NCBI GenBank assembly: GCA_964036045.1
Contig: OZ038380.1
Span: forward strand, 170,134,245 to 170,198,244
Origin: Eutreptiella sp. 'Long Island Sound 2002'
Taxonomy: Eukaryota; Euglenozoa; Euglenophyceae; Eutreptiales; Eutreptiaceae
DNA: 64,000 nucleotides
Direction of reading: 5' to 3'
Under the pieces are notes generated by a model. That model was given only the letters and a program-made list of their open reading frames with translations, searched no databases and was not told the DNA's origin. A program made the translations under genes and the position numbers. Shown here piece after piece: positions 33,201-45,200 of the stretch. How positions within the stretch are numbered: the stretch's first letter is position 1; the number at the start of each line of letters is the position of its first letter.

Positions 33201-33914
33201 GTGGGTGCAGATGCTGTAAACTGGCCCATACGTTGACATGCACACCGTGGCCAGTAGCATGTCAAAGAGCCATGGCCGTACATGCGGTTCACAGCGGTGC
33301 AGGAACAACCTGAAATTCCGAAACACGAAGCATTCTGCGAAATACATAGGGAAATGTATTGCCTTGGATGCAACAGACACAGTTGCACAGCCAGGCCAGG
33401 TGCAAGCGGAGAATCAGTTGCGCCACACAGCAAATTGCCGAACAGCATCAAAGTGCCTACCCCATTCTGAACCGCATGCCACCACTGGCTCACAGTTCAC
33501 AGCATTCCCCGCCCAAATGGGCTTTGGTTGGTGGGTGCAGATGCTGTAAACTGGCCCATACGTTGACATGCACACCGTGGCCAGTAGCATGTCAAAGAGC
33601 CATGGCCGTACATGCGGTTCACAGCGGTGCAGGAACAACCTGAAATTCCGAAACACGAAGCATTCTGCGAAATACATAGAGAAATGTATTGCCTTGGATG
33701 CAACAGACACAGTTGCACAGCCAGGCCAGGTGCAAGCGGAGAATCAGTTGAGCCACACAGCAAATTGACGAACAGCATACCCCATTCTGAACCGCATGCC
33801 ACCACTGGCTCACAGTTCACAGCATTCCCCGCCCAAATGGGCTTTGGTTGGTGGGTGCAGATGCTGTAAACTGGCCCATACGTTGACATGCACACCGTGG
33901 CCAGTCGCATGTCA
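30163..33914 (+). repeat. 330-bp tandem array, about 11.4 copies with a 4-unit higher-order period
   Basis: Units (marked by ACCGCATGCC) start at 30,181, 30,511, 30,841, 31,171, 31,501, 31,831, 32,161, 32,481, 32,811, 33,141, 33,471 and 33,791. The last is cut at a C13/G7 tract (33,914 on). Two units are 320 bp because CAAAGTGCCT is missing (about 32,470 and 33,780). Variants recur every fourth unit: TACATGGGG at 30,319, 31,639 and 32,949, and both 10-bp deletions 1,310 bp apart. Because 330 is a multiple of 3, every frame reaches a stop once per unit, giving identical 62-108-codon frames on both strands. A possible symmetric exon in each unit is discussed under findings. Confidence 0.97.
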
Positions 33915-33933
33915 CCCCCCCCCCCCCGGGGGG

Positions 33934-34162
33934 GACCACACCCCAACCGTACACGCACATTTGCAGGCACAGAAATTGCAGCATAAAACGAAAGCACTCA
34001 GCATAGGATGCGTTCAAAGGGCTGCCAACGTACGGAGACCTACCCCTTGACCGGCTCGTTGTAAAATTTCTTGGTCCTGCTCCACTTCACCTTGAACTCT
34101 TGCACATGCTCACCACTTTCCACTCGAATGCTTTGGGCAGCACTCTTGGGTGGTGGTTTTGC
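33934..34162 (-). repeat. Dispersed repeat shared with 59478-59708
   Basis: About 230 bp highly similar to the 59.5-kb locus, including CGTACACGCACATTTGCAGG, GAAATTGCAGCATAAAACGA, the coding end of the minus-strand fragment and GGGTGGTGGTTTTGCC. Homology resumes at 34,531 against 59,709, so the other copy lacks 34,163-34,530. Confidence 0.92.
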
Positions 34163-34870
34163 CTTCTTGGTAGGAGGCTTGGCAGGCGCAAGCAGATTTT
34201 TGGGAACCCATTTCCCTTCGGGAATGTCCCTTGTAAAATACAACTTGTTCCCAAAACTGCGTCCCATGCCCGACACAACACAGACGCACGGTCGTGCAAG
34301 ACGGTCTTGCCATCGCGGTCATAAGAGATGCGGCGATATGCATCACCGTGCTCTGAATGTCCAACGACCTGCGCCAAAACAGGTTCCCCCGTGGAGCGGA
34401 TGAACATCACACTTGTCCCAGGGGAAAACATGGTTGTGTTGTCAAGTTCCATTTCAGCGAAAGTGAGCAAAATGTCCTGCCATGAGTGCAAGGGATGCAA
34501 GTGGTAGTGCCCCACAACACAGCCACCCACACAACAACACAATGAGCCGCAACGAAAATTTTTGGGTTGACCAAGTGACGGTCCCCCAGCCCCCCCCCCC
34601 CCCCCCGGGGAACGACAAGGGGTGGGGAACGACACGGGGGGGGGGGTACACGTGGGAACAAAACTGTCATCCACGATGTCCTTTGTAAAGTACAGCTTGC
34701 CCTCAAAGACATGCCCCAGACCCCAAACCAATGTGAATGTACTGCTCACCTCGTGTTGAGGGACCCAAAACTCGAGCAGGCACAAACTCATTGTTTGTGT
34801 ACTGCTGGTATGTGACAGGCTGTCCGGCAGCGGAAAGAGAATTGTTCATGACTATGAAAGAGTGTCCAAC
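34040..34870 (-). pseudogene. Broken gene with two SH3/Tudor-like modules
   Basis: Minus-strand pieces in order: module 1 MNNSLSAAGQPVTYQQYTNN continuing EFVPARVLGPSTRGEQYIHI (34,725-34,860); the linker VFEGKLYFTKDIVDDSFVP; module 2 MELDNTTMFSPGTSVMFIRS continuing TGEPVLAQVVGHSEHGDAYR and DRDGKTVLHDRAS (about 34,290-34,455); then GNKLYFTRDIPEGKWVPKN, a Lys/Pro-rich linker and HVQEFKVKWSRTKKFYNEPV before a stop at 34,040. Both modules share the order module, then KLYFT[RK]DI. The frame shifts after module 1 and again after module 2, and module 1 lacks the DRDGK...HDRAS half. It is therefore either a decayed gene or a gene with introns I cannot place. C- and G-tracts (34,590 and 34,637) interrupt it. 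Function unknown; small barrels of this kind often bind methylated or nucleic-acid ligands. Confidence 0.5.
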
Positions 34871-35026
34871 AGACCGGCATACACCCCAAAGTACAAGAGC
34901 ACCTGCATCGTGCACAAAGCTATAAACCACGTTCTCTATTGGACCAGAACCGCAAAAACAACGGTTCAAAAAAAAGACCAAAAGTGCGGAAACACGGGGT
35001 CTCCGTGTTTGGACAAGCCCGTGTTA

Positions 35027-35841
35027 GCGCAAGGGGGGGGGGGGGGTACCACCGACATTTTTCTACTCTACAATTATCCTTCTCTTCTTTCCATACATTT
35101 TTCATTACCCTACCCCACATGTTGATACCAGCGTTGTTGTGCCACCAAGTTTGGGAAGGAGGCCACCCATGTCACCAACCCTCTTCTACCCCCAAGCTTT
35201 GCTCTTAACCATTCTCCGATGCATAGAGCACCCTACCTCATCCCGTGCGTGAAACTTGCCTTGACAACCATGTAAGAATGGCAACAATGTGAACAAAATG
35301 ACAAAAAGCACGCAACTTGCAAGACAAAGAAGGTCAATTCCATCATGAAATAGTGCAAACATAGCAATTTACACCAATTTACACTGAATTTACACCTGTA
35401 AACACCGCGGTGGCCCAAAAAGTGGCCGTTTTTGTAAAATTTACGCATTTGCGCGTAAATTTGCCATTTGGCCAGCGGCCTGGCCAGCATTTAATTCATG
35501 GGTGGGATGGTTACTGTTATTTCCTTATGGGCCATGGATGGTTACCGTTATTTCTCAACAACTCAAATACTTGCACCGTGCGCGCACCGTGCCCGGTACT
35601 CCCTCTCACCCAGCAGAAGAGGATGAGCTTGAAGGCTCACTGTCCACGGAGGCGATCCAGGTGTTGAAGTACAGCCCAATGGTAAAAGTGCTTTATTCCT
35701 AATTACTAATCTGAAAACCCTTGGCAGACCCAAAACCCAAAAAAGTGCACCCCCCCCCCCCCCGGTGCCTGGTGGCCCAAAATGCCCGTTTTTGGGGCCA
35801 AAGCAGCCACCAACCTCCGTTACCCCACCCCGCCCCCAAGG
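35027..35841. other. G/C-tracts and repeat fragments, no supported gene
   Basis: Contains a G-tract followed by TACC (35,032), a copy of the TTACTGTTATTTCC minisatellite (35,500-35,555), the inverted hairpin repeat copy (35,560-35,612), and a 16-base C-tract (about 35,748). Confidence 0.6.
35560..35612 (+). repeat. Hairpin-type dispersed repeat, plus copy (inverted partner 27416-27490)
   Basis: CAAATACTTG, then CACCGTGCGCGCACCGTGCC, then ACTCCCTCTCA. The palindromic core is shorter than in the 27.4-kb copy. Confidence 0.7.
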
Positions 35842-35890
35842 GGATTGGCATAGTCCCCACATCAGAGCCCTTGTGAAGCAAAGCCGTGTC
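35842..35890 (-). pseudogene. Relic of an FkbM repeat unit
   Basis: ATTGGCATAGTCCCCACATC, then AGAGCCCTTGTGAAGCAAAG and CCGTG, match the unit sequence at 36,457-36,503 with about three substitutions. On the minus strand it reads RHGFASQGL followed by a stop, where intact units read RHGFASQGLCCGAYAN; a single change turned Cys TGC into TGA. Flanking DNA does not match, so a fragment of the repeat once extended, or was copied, beyond the present array. Confidence 0.8.
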
Positions 35891-36204
35891 GCAGGCACCA
35901 TAGCCCAGGCACAATATATTTATATATACATATAGAGATATGTATGTATGTTGGGCGATAGGAGATCGCTTGTTGACAAACGGGCACAGGAGAAGTGCCC
36001 ATGAAATGCTGAGACCGTGCCAAAACGGCGGTTGTGTGCAGCAAGCACCCCTTCTCTGGGGAAAAAGGATTCTACCGCAGCAGGACAACGGACTGACTTA
36101 AATACAGCAGGCGATATCTGGGGTTGGCACTCGCATCGCATTGGAGTTCCCTCCCACGTGACGCTCCTGCACAGCCAGTGACTCACTGCATACACTGCAT
36201 ATAT

Positions 36205-39200
36205 TTAGACCCCTTGAGCAGACATTGTGAGACCTGTACAATCCCTGGAAACTTCTTGCACATATTTCCAGTACCCAGCTCCGTTCAGCTTGGCGGACTC
36301 CCGCTGCTGAATGATAGCCCTCATGGGCGTTGGCACAGGTTGGCATGGCTTCAATCGGCGTACACCATGACTAACTTGCGGGCGTTGTGCCGATGGATAG
36401 CCCCTGTACCTTCTCGGGAATCGGTTATACGGATAGCGGGTGTTCTGGAAGATTTCATTGGCATAGGCCCCACAGCAGAGCCCTTGCGAAGCAAAGCCGT
36501 GCCTTACAAGCAACTGCCGGATGGCAATGATGACATCATACGGTTGATGCTCCACCTCAATCACAATCACATCCACTGCAATATCCCAATCCATCGTTTC
36601 TAACAGCTTCAATTCGTAGCCCTCAACATCAATGCTGAAGAAATCGATGTGATCAATGCCATGTTGCTTCAACATGGCACCGATGCGCTTGCATGGCACC
36701 TCGATGCTTCCGCCCTGCATCCTGCTGTGTTGTGTAAACTTGTCCCCAAAATCGCCTATGACCCCAGCCGAGGCTGAGCACTTCTTCGCATACGTCACAG
36801 TACCATTGTCGGCATCACAAACTGCTGACTGCACCTTCACTGTGGATGTGCCTGGTCGGTTGGCATCCAGCCGAGGCCAGAACTCCGGGCATCCCTCAAT
36901 CAAGACCCCACTCCAGTGCAAATTCTTTTCAAAAGCAAGAGTGTTGGAATACAATACACCATCGAGAGCACCCACTTCCACAAACACTCCATGAGTCACA
37001 GCCCCTTTCCTGGGGTCATGGAAGAACTCGTCAAAGACAATCTTGTCCTCTCCTTGCTGACTTCTCCACGACCAAGACGATGGATCATCCTTAAATTTGG
37101 GCTGTGTGTTATAACTATTCCCAGACTTTGTGAGACCTGTACAATCCGTAGAAACTTCTTGCACATATTTCCAGTACCCAGCTCCGTTCAGCTTGGCGGA
37201 CTCCCGCTGCTGAATGATAGCCCTCATGGGCGTTGGCACAGGTTGGCATGGCTTCAATCGGCGTACACCATGACTAACTTGCGGGCGTTGTGCCGATGGA
37301 TAGCCCCTGTACCTTCTCGGGAATCGGTTATACGGATAGCGGGTGTTCTGGAAGATTTCATTGGCATAGGCCCCACAGCAGAGCCCTTGCGAAGCAAAGC
37401 CGTGCCTTACAAGCAACTGCCGGATGGCAATGATGACATCATACGGTTGATGCTCCACCTCAATCACAATCACATCCACTGCAATATCCCAATCCATCGT
37501 TTCTAACAGCTTCAATTCGTAGCCCTCAACATCAATGCTGAAGAAATCGATGTGATCAATGCCATGTTGCTTCAACATGGCACCGATGCGCTTGCATGGC
37601 ACCTCGATGCTTCCGCCCTGCATCCTGCTGTGTTGTGTAAACTTGTCCCCAAAATCGCCTATGACCCCAGCCGAGGCTGAGCACTTCTTCGCATACGTCA
37701 CAGTACCATTGTCGGCATCACAAACTGCTGACTGCACCTTCACTGTGGATGTGCCTGGTCGGTTGGCATCCAGCCGAGGCCAGAACTCCGGGCATCCCTC
37801 AATCAAGACCCCACTCCAGTGCAAATTCTTTTCAAAAGCAAGAGTGTTGGAATACAATACACCATCGAGAGCACCCACTTCCACAAACACTCCATGAGTC
37901 ACAGCCCCTTTCCTGGGGTCATGGAAGAACTCGTCAAAGACAATCTTGTCCTCTCCTTGCTGACTTCTCCACAACCAAGACGATGGATCATCCTTAAATT
38001 TGGGCTGTGTGTTATAACTATTCCCAGACTTTGTGAGACCTGTACAATCCGTAGAAACTTCTTGCACATATTTCCAGTACCCAGCTCCGTTCAGCTTGGC
38101 GGACTCTCGCTGCTGAATGATAGCCCTCATGGGCGTTGGCACAGGTTGGCATGGCTTCAATCGGCGTACACCATGACTAACTTGCGGGCGTTGTGCTGAT
38201 GGATAGCCCCTGTACCTTCTCGGGAATCGGTTATACGGATAGCGGGTGTTCTGGAAGATTTCATTGGCATAGGCCCCACAGCAGAGCCCTTGCGAAGCAA
38301 AGCCGTGCCTTACAAGCAACTGCCGGATGGCAATGATGACATCATACGGTTGATGCTCCACCTCAATCACAATCACATCCACTGCAATATCCCAATCCAT
38401 CGTTTCTAACAGCTTCAATTCGTAGCCCTCAACATCAATGCTGAAGAAATCGATGTGATCAATGCCATGTTGCTTCAACATGGCACCGATGCGCTTGCAT
38501 GGCACCTCAATGCTTCCGCCCTGCATCCTGCTGTGTTGTGTAAACTTGTCCCCAAAATCGCCTATGACCCCAGCCGAGGCTGAGCACTTCTTCGCATACG
38601 TCACAGTACCATTGTCGGCATCACAAACTGCTGACTGCACCTTCACTGTGGATGTGCCTGGTCGGTTGGCATCCAGGCGAGGCCAGAACTCCGGGCATCC
38701 CTCAATCAAGACCCCACTCCAGTGCAAATTCTTTTCAAAAGCAAGAGTGTTGGAATACAATACACCATCGAGAGCACCCACTTCCACAAACACTCCATGA
38801 GTCACAGCCCCTTTCCTGGGGTCATGGAAGAACTCGTCAAAGACAATCTTGTCCTCTCCTTGCTGACTTCTCCACGACCAAGACGATGGATCATCCTTAA
38901 ATTTGGGCTGTGTGTTATAACTATTCCCAGACTTTGTGAGACCTGTACAATCCGTAGAAACTTCTTGCACATATTTCCAGTACCCAGCTCCGTTCAGCTT
39001 GGCGGACTCCCGCTGCTGAATGATAGCCCTCACGGGCGTTGGCACAGGTTGGCATGGCTTCAATCGGCGTACACCATGACTAACTTGCGGGCGTTGTGCC
39101 GATGGATAGCCCCTGTACCTTCTCGGGAATCGGTTATACGGATAGCGGGTGTTCTGGAAGATTTCATTGGCATAGGCCCCACAGCAGAGCCCTTGCGAAG

Positions 39201-42200
39201 CAAAGCCGTGCCTTACAAGCAACTGCCGGATGGCAATGATGACATCATACGGTTGATGCTCCACCTCAATCACAATCACATCCACTGCAATATCCCAATC
39301 CATCGTTTCTAACAGCTTCAATTCGTAGCCCTCAACATCAATGCTGAAGAAATCGATGTGATCAATGCCATGTTGCTTCAACATGGCACCGATGCGCTTG
39401 CATGGCACCTCGATGCTTCCGCCCTGCATCCTGCTGTGTTGTGTAAACTTGTCCCCAAAATCGCCTATGACCCCAGCCGAGGCTGAGCACTTCTTCGCAT
39501 ACGTCACAGTACCATTGTCGGCATCACAAACTGCTGACTGCACCTTCACTGTGGATGTGCCTGGTCGGTTGGCATCCAGCCGAGGCCAGAACTCCGGGCA
39601 TCCCTCAATCAAGACCCCACTCCAGTGCAAATTCTTTTCAAAAGCAAGAGTGTTGGAATACAATACACCATCGAGAGCACCCACTTCCACAAACACTCCA
39701 TGAGTCACAGCCCCTTTCCTGGGGTCATGGAAGAACTCGTCAAAGACAATCTTGTCCTCTCCTTGCTGACTTCTCCACAACCAAGACGATGGATCATCCT
39801 TAAATTTGGGCTGTGTGTTATAACTATTCCCAGACTTTGTGAGACCTGTACAATCCGTAGAAACTTCTTGCACATATTTCCAGTACCCAGCTCCGTTCAG
39901 CTTGGCGGACTCTCGCTGCTGAATGATAGCCCTCATGGGCGTTGGCACAGGTTGGCATGGCTTCAATCGGCGTACACCATGACTAACTTGCGGGCGTTGT
40001 GCTGATGGATAGCCCCTGTACCTTCTCGGGAATCGGTTATACGGATAGCGGGTGTTCTGGAAGATTTCATTGGCATAGGCCCCACAGCAGAGCCCTTGCG
40101 AAGCAAAGCCGTGCCTTACAAGCAACTGCCGGATGGCAATGATGACATCATACGGTTGATGCTCCACCTCAATCACAATCACATCCACTGCAATATCCCA
40201 ATCCATCGTTTCTAACAGCTTCAATTCGTAGCCCTCAACATCAATGCTGAAGAAATCGATGTGATCAATGCCATGTTGCTTCAACATGGCACCGATGCGC
40301 TTGCATGGCACCTCAATGCTTCCGCCCTGCATCCTGCTGTGTTGTGTAAACTTGTCCCCAAAATCGCCTATGACCCCAGCCGAGGCTGAGCACTTCTTCG
40401 CATACGTCACAGTACCATTGTCGGCATCACAAACTGCTGACTGCACCTTCACTGTGGATGTGCCTGGTCGGTTGGCATCCAGCCGAGGCCAGAACTCCGG
40501 GCATCCCTCAATCAAGACCCCACTCCAGTGCAAATTCTTTTCAAAAGCAAGAGTGTTGGAATACAATACACCATCGAGAGCACCCACTTCCACAAACACT
40601 CCATGAGTCACAGCCCCTTTCCTGGGGTCATGGAAGAACTCGTCAAAGACAATCTTGTCCTCTCCTTGCTGACTTCTCCACGACCAAGACGATGGATCAT
40701 CCTTAAATTTGGGCTGTGTGTTATAACTATTCCCAGACTTTGTGAGACCTGTACAATCCGTAGAAACTTCTTGCACATATTTCCAGTACCCAGCTCCGTT
40801 CAGCTTGGCGGACTCCCGCTGCTGAATGATAGCCCTCACGGGCGTTGGCACAGGTTGGCATGGCTTCAATCGGCGTACACCATGACTAACTTGCGGGCGT
40901 TGTGCCGATGGATAGCCCCTGTACCTTCTCGGGAATCGGTTATACGGATAGCGGGTGTTCTGGAAGATTTCATTGGCATAGGCCCCACAGCAGAGCCCTT
41001 GCGAAGCAAAGCCGTGCCTTACAAGCAACTGCCGGATGGCAATGATGACATCATACGGTTGATGCTCCACCTCAATCACAATCACATCCACTGCAATATC
41101 CCAATCCATCGTTTCTAACAGCTTCAATTCGTAGCCCTCAACATCAATGCTGAAGAAATCGATGTGATCAATGCCATGTTGCTTCAACATGGCACCGATG
41201 CGCTTGCATGGCACCTCGATGCTTCCGCCCTGCATCCTGCTGTGTTGTGTAAACTTGTCCCCAAAATCGCCTATGACCCCAGCCGAGGCTGAGCACTTCT
41301 TCGCATACGTCACAGTACCATTGTCGGCATCACAAACTGCTGACTGCACCTTCACTGTGGATGTGCCTGGTCGGTTGGCATCCAGCCGAGGCCAGAACTC
41401 CGGGCATCCCTCAATCAAGACCCCACTCCAGTGCAAATTCTTTTCAAAAGCAAGAGTGTTGGAATACAATACACCATCGAGAGCACCCACTTCCACAAAC
41501 ACTCCATGAGTCACAGCCCCTTTCCTGGGGTCATGGAAGAACTCGTCAAAGACAATCTTGTCCTCTCCTTGCTGACTTCTCCACAACCAAGACGATGGAT
41601 CATCCTTAAATTTGGGCTGTGTGTTATAACTATTCCCAGACTTTGTGAGACCTGTACAATCCGTAGAAACTTCTTGCACATATTTCCAGTACCCAGCTCC
41701 GTTCAGCTTGGCGGACTCTCGCTGCTGAATGATAGCCCTCATGGGCGTTGGCACAGGTTGGCATGGCTTCAATCGGCGTACACCATGACTAACTTGCGGG
41801 CGTTGTGCTGATGGATAGCCCCTGTACCTTCTCGGGAATCGGTTATACGGATAGCGGGTGTTCTGGAAGATTTCATTGGCATAGGCCCCACAGCAGAGCC
41901 CTTGCGAAGCAAAGCCGTGCCTTACAAGCAACTGCCGGATGGCAATGATGACATCATACGGTTGATGCTCCACCTCAATCACAATCACATCCACTGCAAT
42001 ATCCCAATCCATCGTTTCTAACAGCTTCAATTCGTAGCCCTCAACATCAATGCTGAAGAAATCGATGTGATCAATGCCATGTTGCTTCAACATGGCACCG
42101 ATGCGCTTGCATGGCACCTCAATGCTTCCGCCCTGCATCCTGCTGTGTTGTGTAAACTTGTCCCCAAAATCGCCTATGACCCCAGCCGAGGCTGAGCACT

Positions 42201-45200
42201 TCTTCGCATACGTCACAGTACCATTGTCGGCATCACAAACTGCTGACTGCACCTTCACTGTGGATGTGCCTGGTCGGTTGGCATCCAGCCGAGGCCAGAA
42301 CTCCGGGCATCCCTCAATCAAGACCCCACTCCAGTGCAAATTCTTTTCAAAAGCAAGAGTGTTGGAATACAATACACCATCGAGAGCACCCACTTCCACA
42401 AACACTCCATGAGTCACAGCCCCTTTCCTGGGGTCATGGAAGAACTCGTCAAAGACAATCTTGTCCTCTCCTTGCTGACTTCTCCACGACCAAGACGATG
42501 GATCATCCTTAAATTTGGGCTGTGTGTTATAACTATTCCCAGACTTTGTGAGACCTGTACAATCCCTGGAAACTTCTTGCACATATTTCCAGTACCCAGC
42601 TCCGTTCAGCTTGGCGGACTCCCGCTGCTGAATGATAGCCCTCATGGGCGTTGGCACAGGTTGGCATGGCTTCAATCGGCGTACACCATGACTAACTTGC
42701 GGGCGTTGTGCCGATGGATAGCCCCTGTACCTTCTCGGGAATCGGTGATACGGATAGCGGGTGTTCTGGAAGATTTCATTGGCATAGGCCCCACAGCAGA
42801 GCCCTTGCGAAGCAAAGCCGTGCCTTACAAGCAACTGCCGGATGGCAATGATGACATCATACGGTTGATGCTCCACCTCAATCACAATCACATCCACTGC
42901 AATATCCCAATCCATCGTTTCTAACAGCTTCAATTCGTAGCCCTCAACATCAATGCTGAAGAAATCGATGTGATCAATGCCATGTTGCTTCAACATGGCA
43001 CCGATGCGCTTGCATGGCACCTCGATGCTTCCGCCCTGCATCCTGCTGTGTTGTGTAAACTTGTCCCCAAAATCGCCTATGACCCCAGCCGAGGCTGAGC
43101 ACTTCTTCGCATACGTCACAGTACCATTGTCGGCATCACAAACTGCTGACTGCACCTTCACTGTAGATGTGCCTGGTCGGTTGGCATCCAGCCGAGGCCA
43201 GAACTCCGGGCATCCCTCAATCAAGACCCCACTCCAGTGCAAATTCTTTTCAAAAGCAAGAGTGTTGGAATACAATACACCATCGAGAGCACCCACTTCC
43301 ACAAACACTCCATGAGTCACAGCCCCTTTCCTGGGGTCATGGAAGAACTCGTCAAAGACAATCTTGTCCTCTCCTTGCTGACTTCTCCACAACCAAGACG
43401 ATGGATCATCCTTAAATTTGGGCTGTGTGTTATAACTATTCCCAGACTTTGTGAGACCTGTACAATCCGTAGAAACTTCTTGCACATATTTCCAGTACCC
43501 AGCTCCGTTCAGCTTGGCGGACTCTCGCTGCTGAATGATAGCCCTCATGGGCGTTGGCACAGGTTGGCATGGCTTCAATCGGCGTACACCATGACTAACT
43601 TGCGGGCGTTGTGCCGATGGATAGCCCCTGTACCTTCTCGGGAATCGGTTATACGGATAGCGGGTGTTCTGGAAGATTTCATTGGCATAGGCCCCACAGC
43701 AGAGCCCTTGCGAAGCAAAGCCGTGCCTTACAAGCAACTGCCGGATGGCAATGATGACATCATACGGTTGATGCTCCACCTCAATCACAATCACATCCAC
43801 TGCAATATCCCAATCCATCGTTTCTAACAGCTTCAATTCGTAGCCCTCAACATCAATGCTGAAGAAATCGATGTGATCAATGCCATGTTGCTTCAACATG
43901 GCACCGATGCGCTTGCATGGCACCTCAATGCTTCCGCCCTGCATCCTGCTGTGTTGTGTGAACTTGTCCCCAAAATCGCCTATGACCCCAGCCGAGGCTG
44001 AGCACTTCTTCGCATACGTCACAGTACCATTGTCGGCATCACAAACTGCTGACTGCACCTTCACTGTAGATGTGCCTGGTCGGTTGGCATCCAGCCGAGG
44101 CCAGAACTCCGGGCATCCCTCAATCAAGACCCCACTCCAGTGCAAATTCTTTTCAAAAGCAAGAGTGTTGGAATACAATACACCATCGAGAGCACCCACT
44201 TCCACAAACACTCCATGAGTCACAGCCCCTTTCCTGGGGTCATGGAAGAACTCGTCAAAGACAACCTTGTCCTCTCCTTGCTGACTTCTCCACGACCAAG
44301 ACGATGGATCATCCTTAAATTTGGGCTGTGTGTTATAACTATTCCCAGACTTTGTGAGACCTGTACAATCCGTAGAAACTTCTTGCACATATTTCCAGTA
44401 CCCAGCTCCGTTCAGCTTGGCGGACTCTCGCTGCTGAATGATAGCCCTCATGGGCGTTGGCACAGGTTGGCATGGCTTCAATCGGCGTACACCATGACTA
44501 ACTTGCGGGCGTTGTGCTGATGGATAGCCCCTGTACCTTCTCGGGAATCGGTTATACGGATAGCGGGTGTTCTGGAAGATTTCATTGGCATAGGCCCCAC
44601 AGCAGAGCCCTTGCGAAGCAAAGCCGTGCCTTACAAGCAACTGCCGGATGGCAATGATGACATCATACGGTTGATGCTCCACCTCAATCACAATCACATC
44701 CACTGCAATATCCCAATCCATCGTTTCTAACAGCTTCAATTCGTAGCCCTCAACATCAATGCTGAAGAAATCGATGTGATCAATGCCATGTTGCTTCAAC
44801 ATGGCACCGATGCGCTTGCATGGCACCTCAATGCTTCCGCCCTGCATCCTGCTGTGTTGTGTAAACTTGTCCCCAAAATCGCCTATGACCCCAGCCGAGG
44901 CTGAGCACTTCTTCGCATACGTCACAGTACCATTGTCGGCATCACAAACTGCTGACTGCACCTTCACTGTGGATGTGCCTGGTCGGTTGGCATCCAGCCG
45001 AGGCCAGAACTCCGGGCATCCCTCAATCAAGACCCCACTCCAGTGCAAATTCTTTTCAAAAGCAAGAGTGTTGGAATACAATACACCATCGAGAGCACCC
45101 ACTTCCACAAACACTCCATGAGTCACAGCCCCTTTCCTGGGGTCATGGAAGAACTCGTCAAAGACAACCTTGTCCTCTCCTTGCTGACTTCTCCACGACC

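Noticed and set aside
30216-33870. Identical 62-108-codon frames on both strands of the 330-bp array as separate genes
   Set aside because: They recur mechanically because 330 is divisible by 3, and none is recognisable. Only a possible short exon is kept as a hypothesis.
30163-33914. CRISPR array
   Set aside because: Whole 330-bp units are near-identical without unique spacers, and the genome context is eukaryotic.
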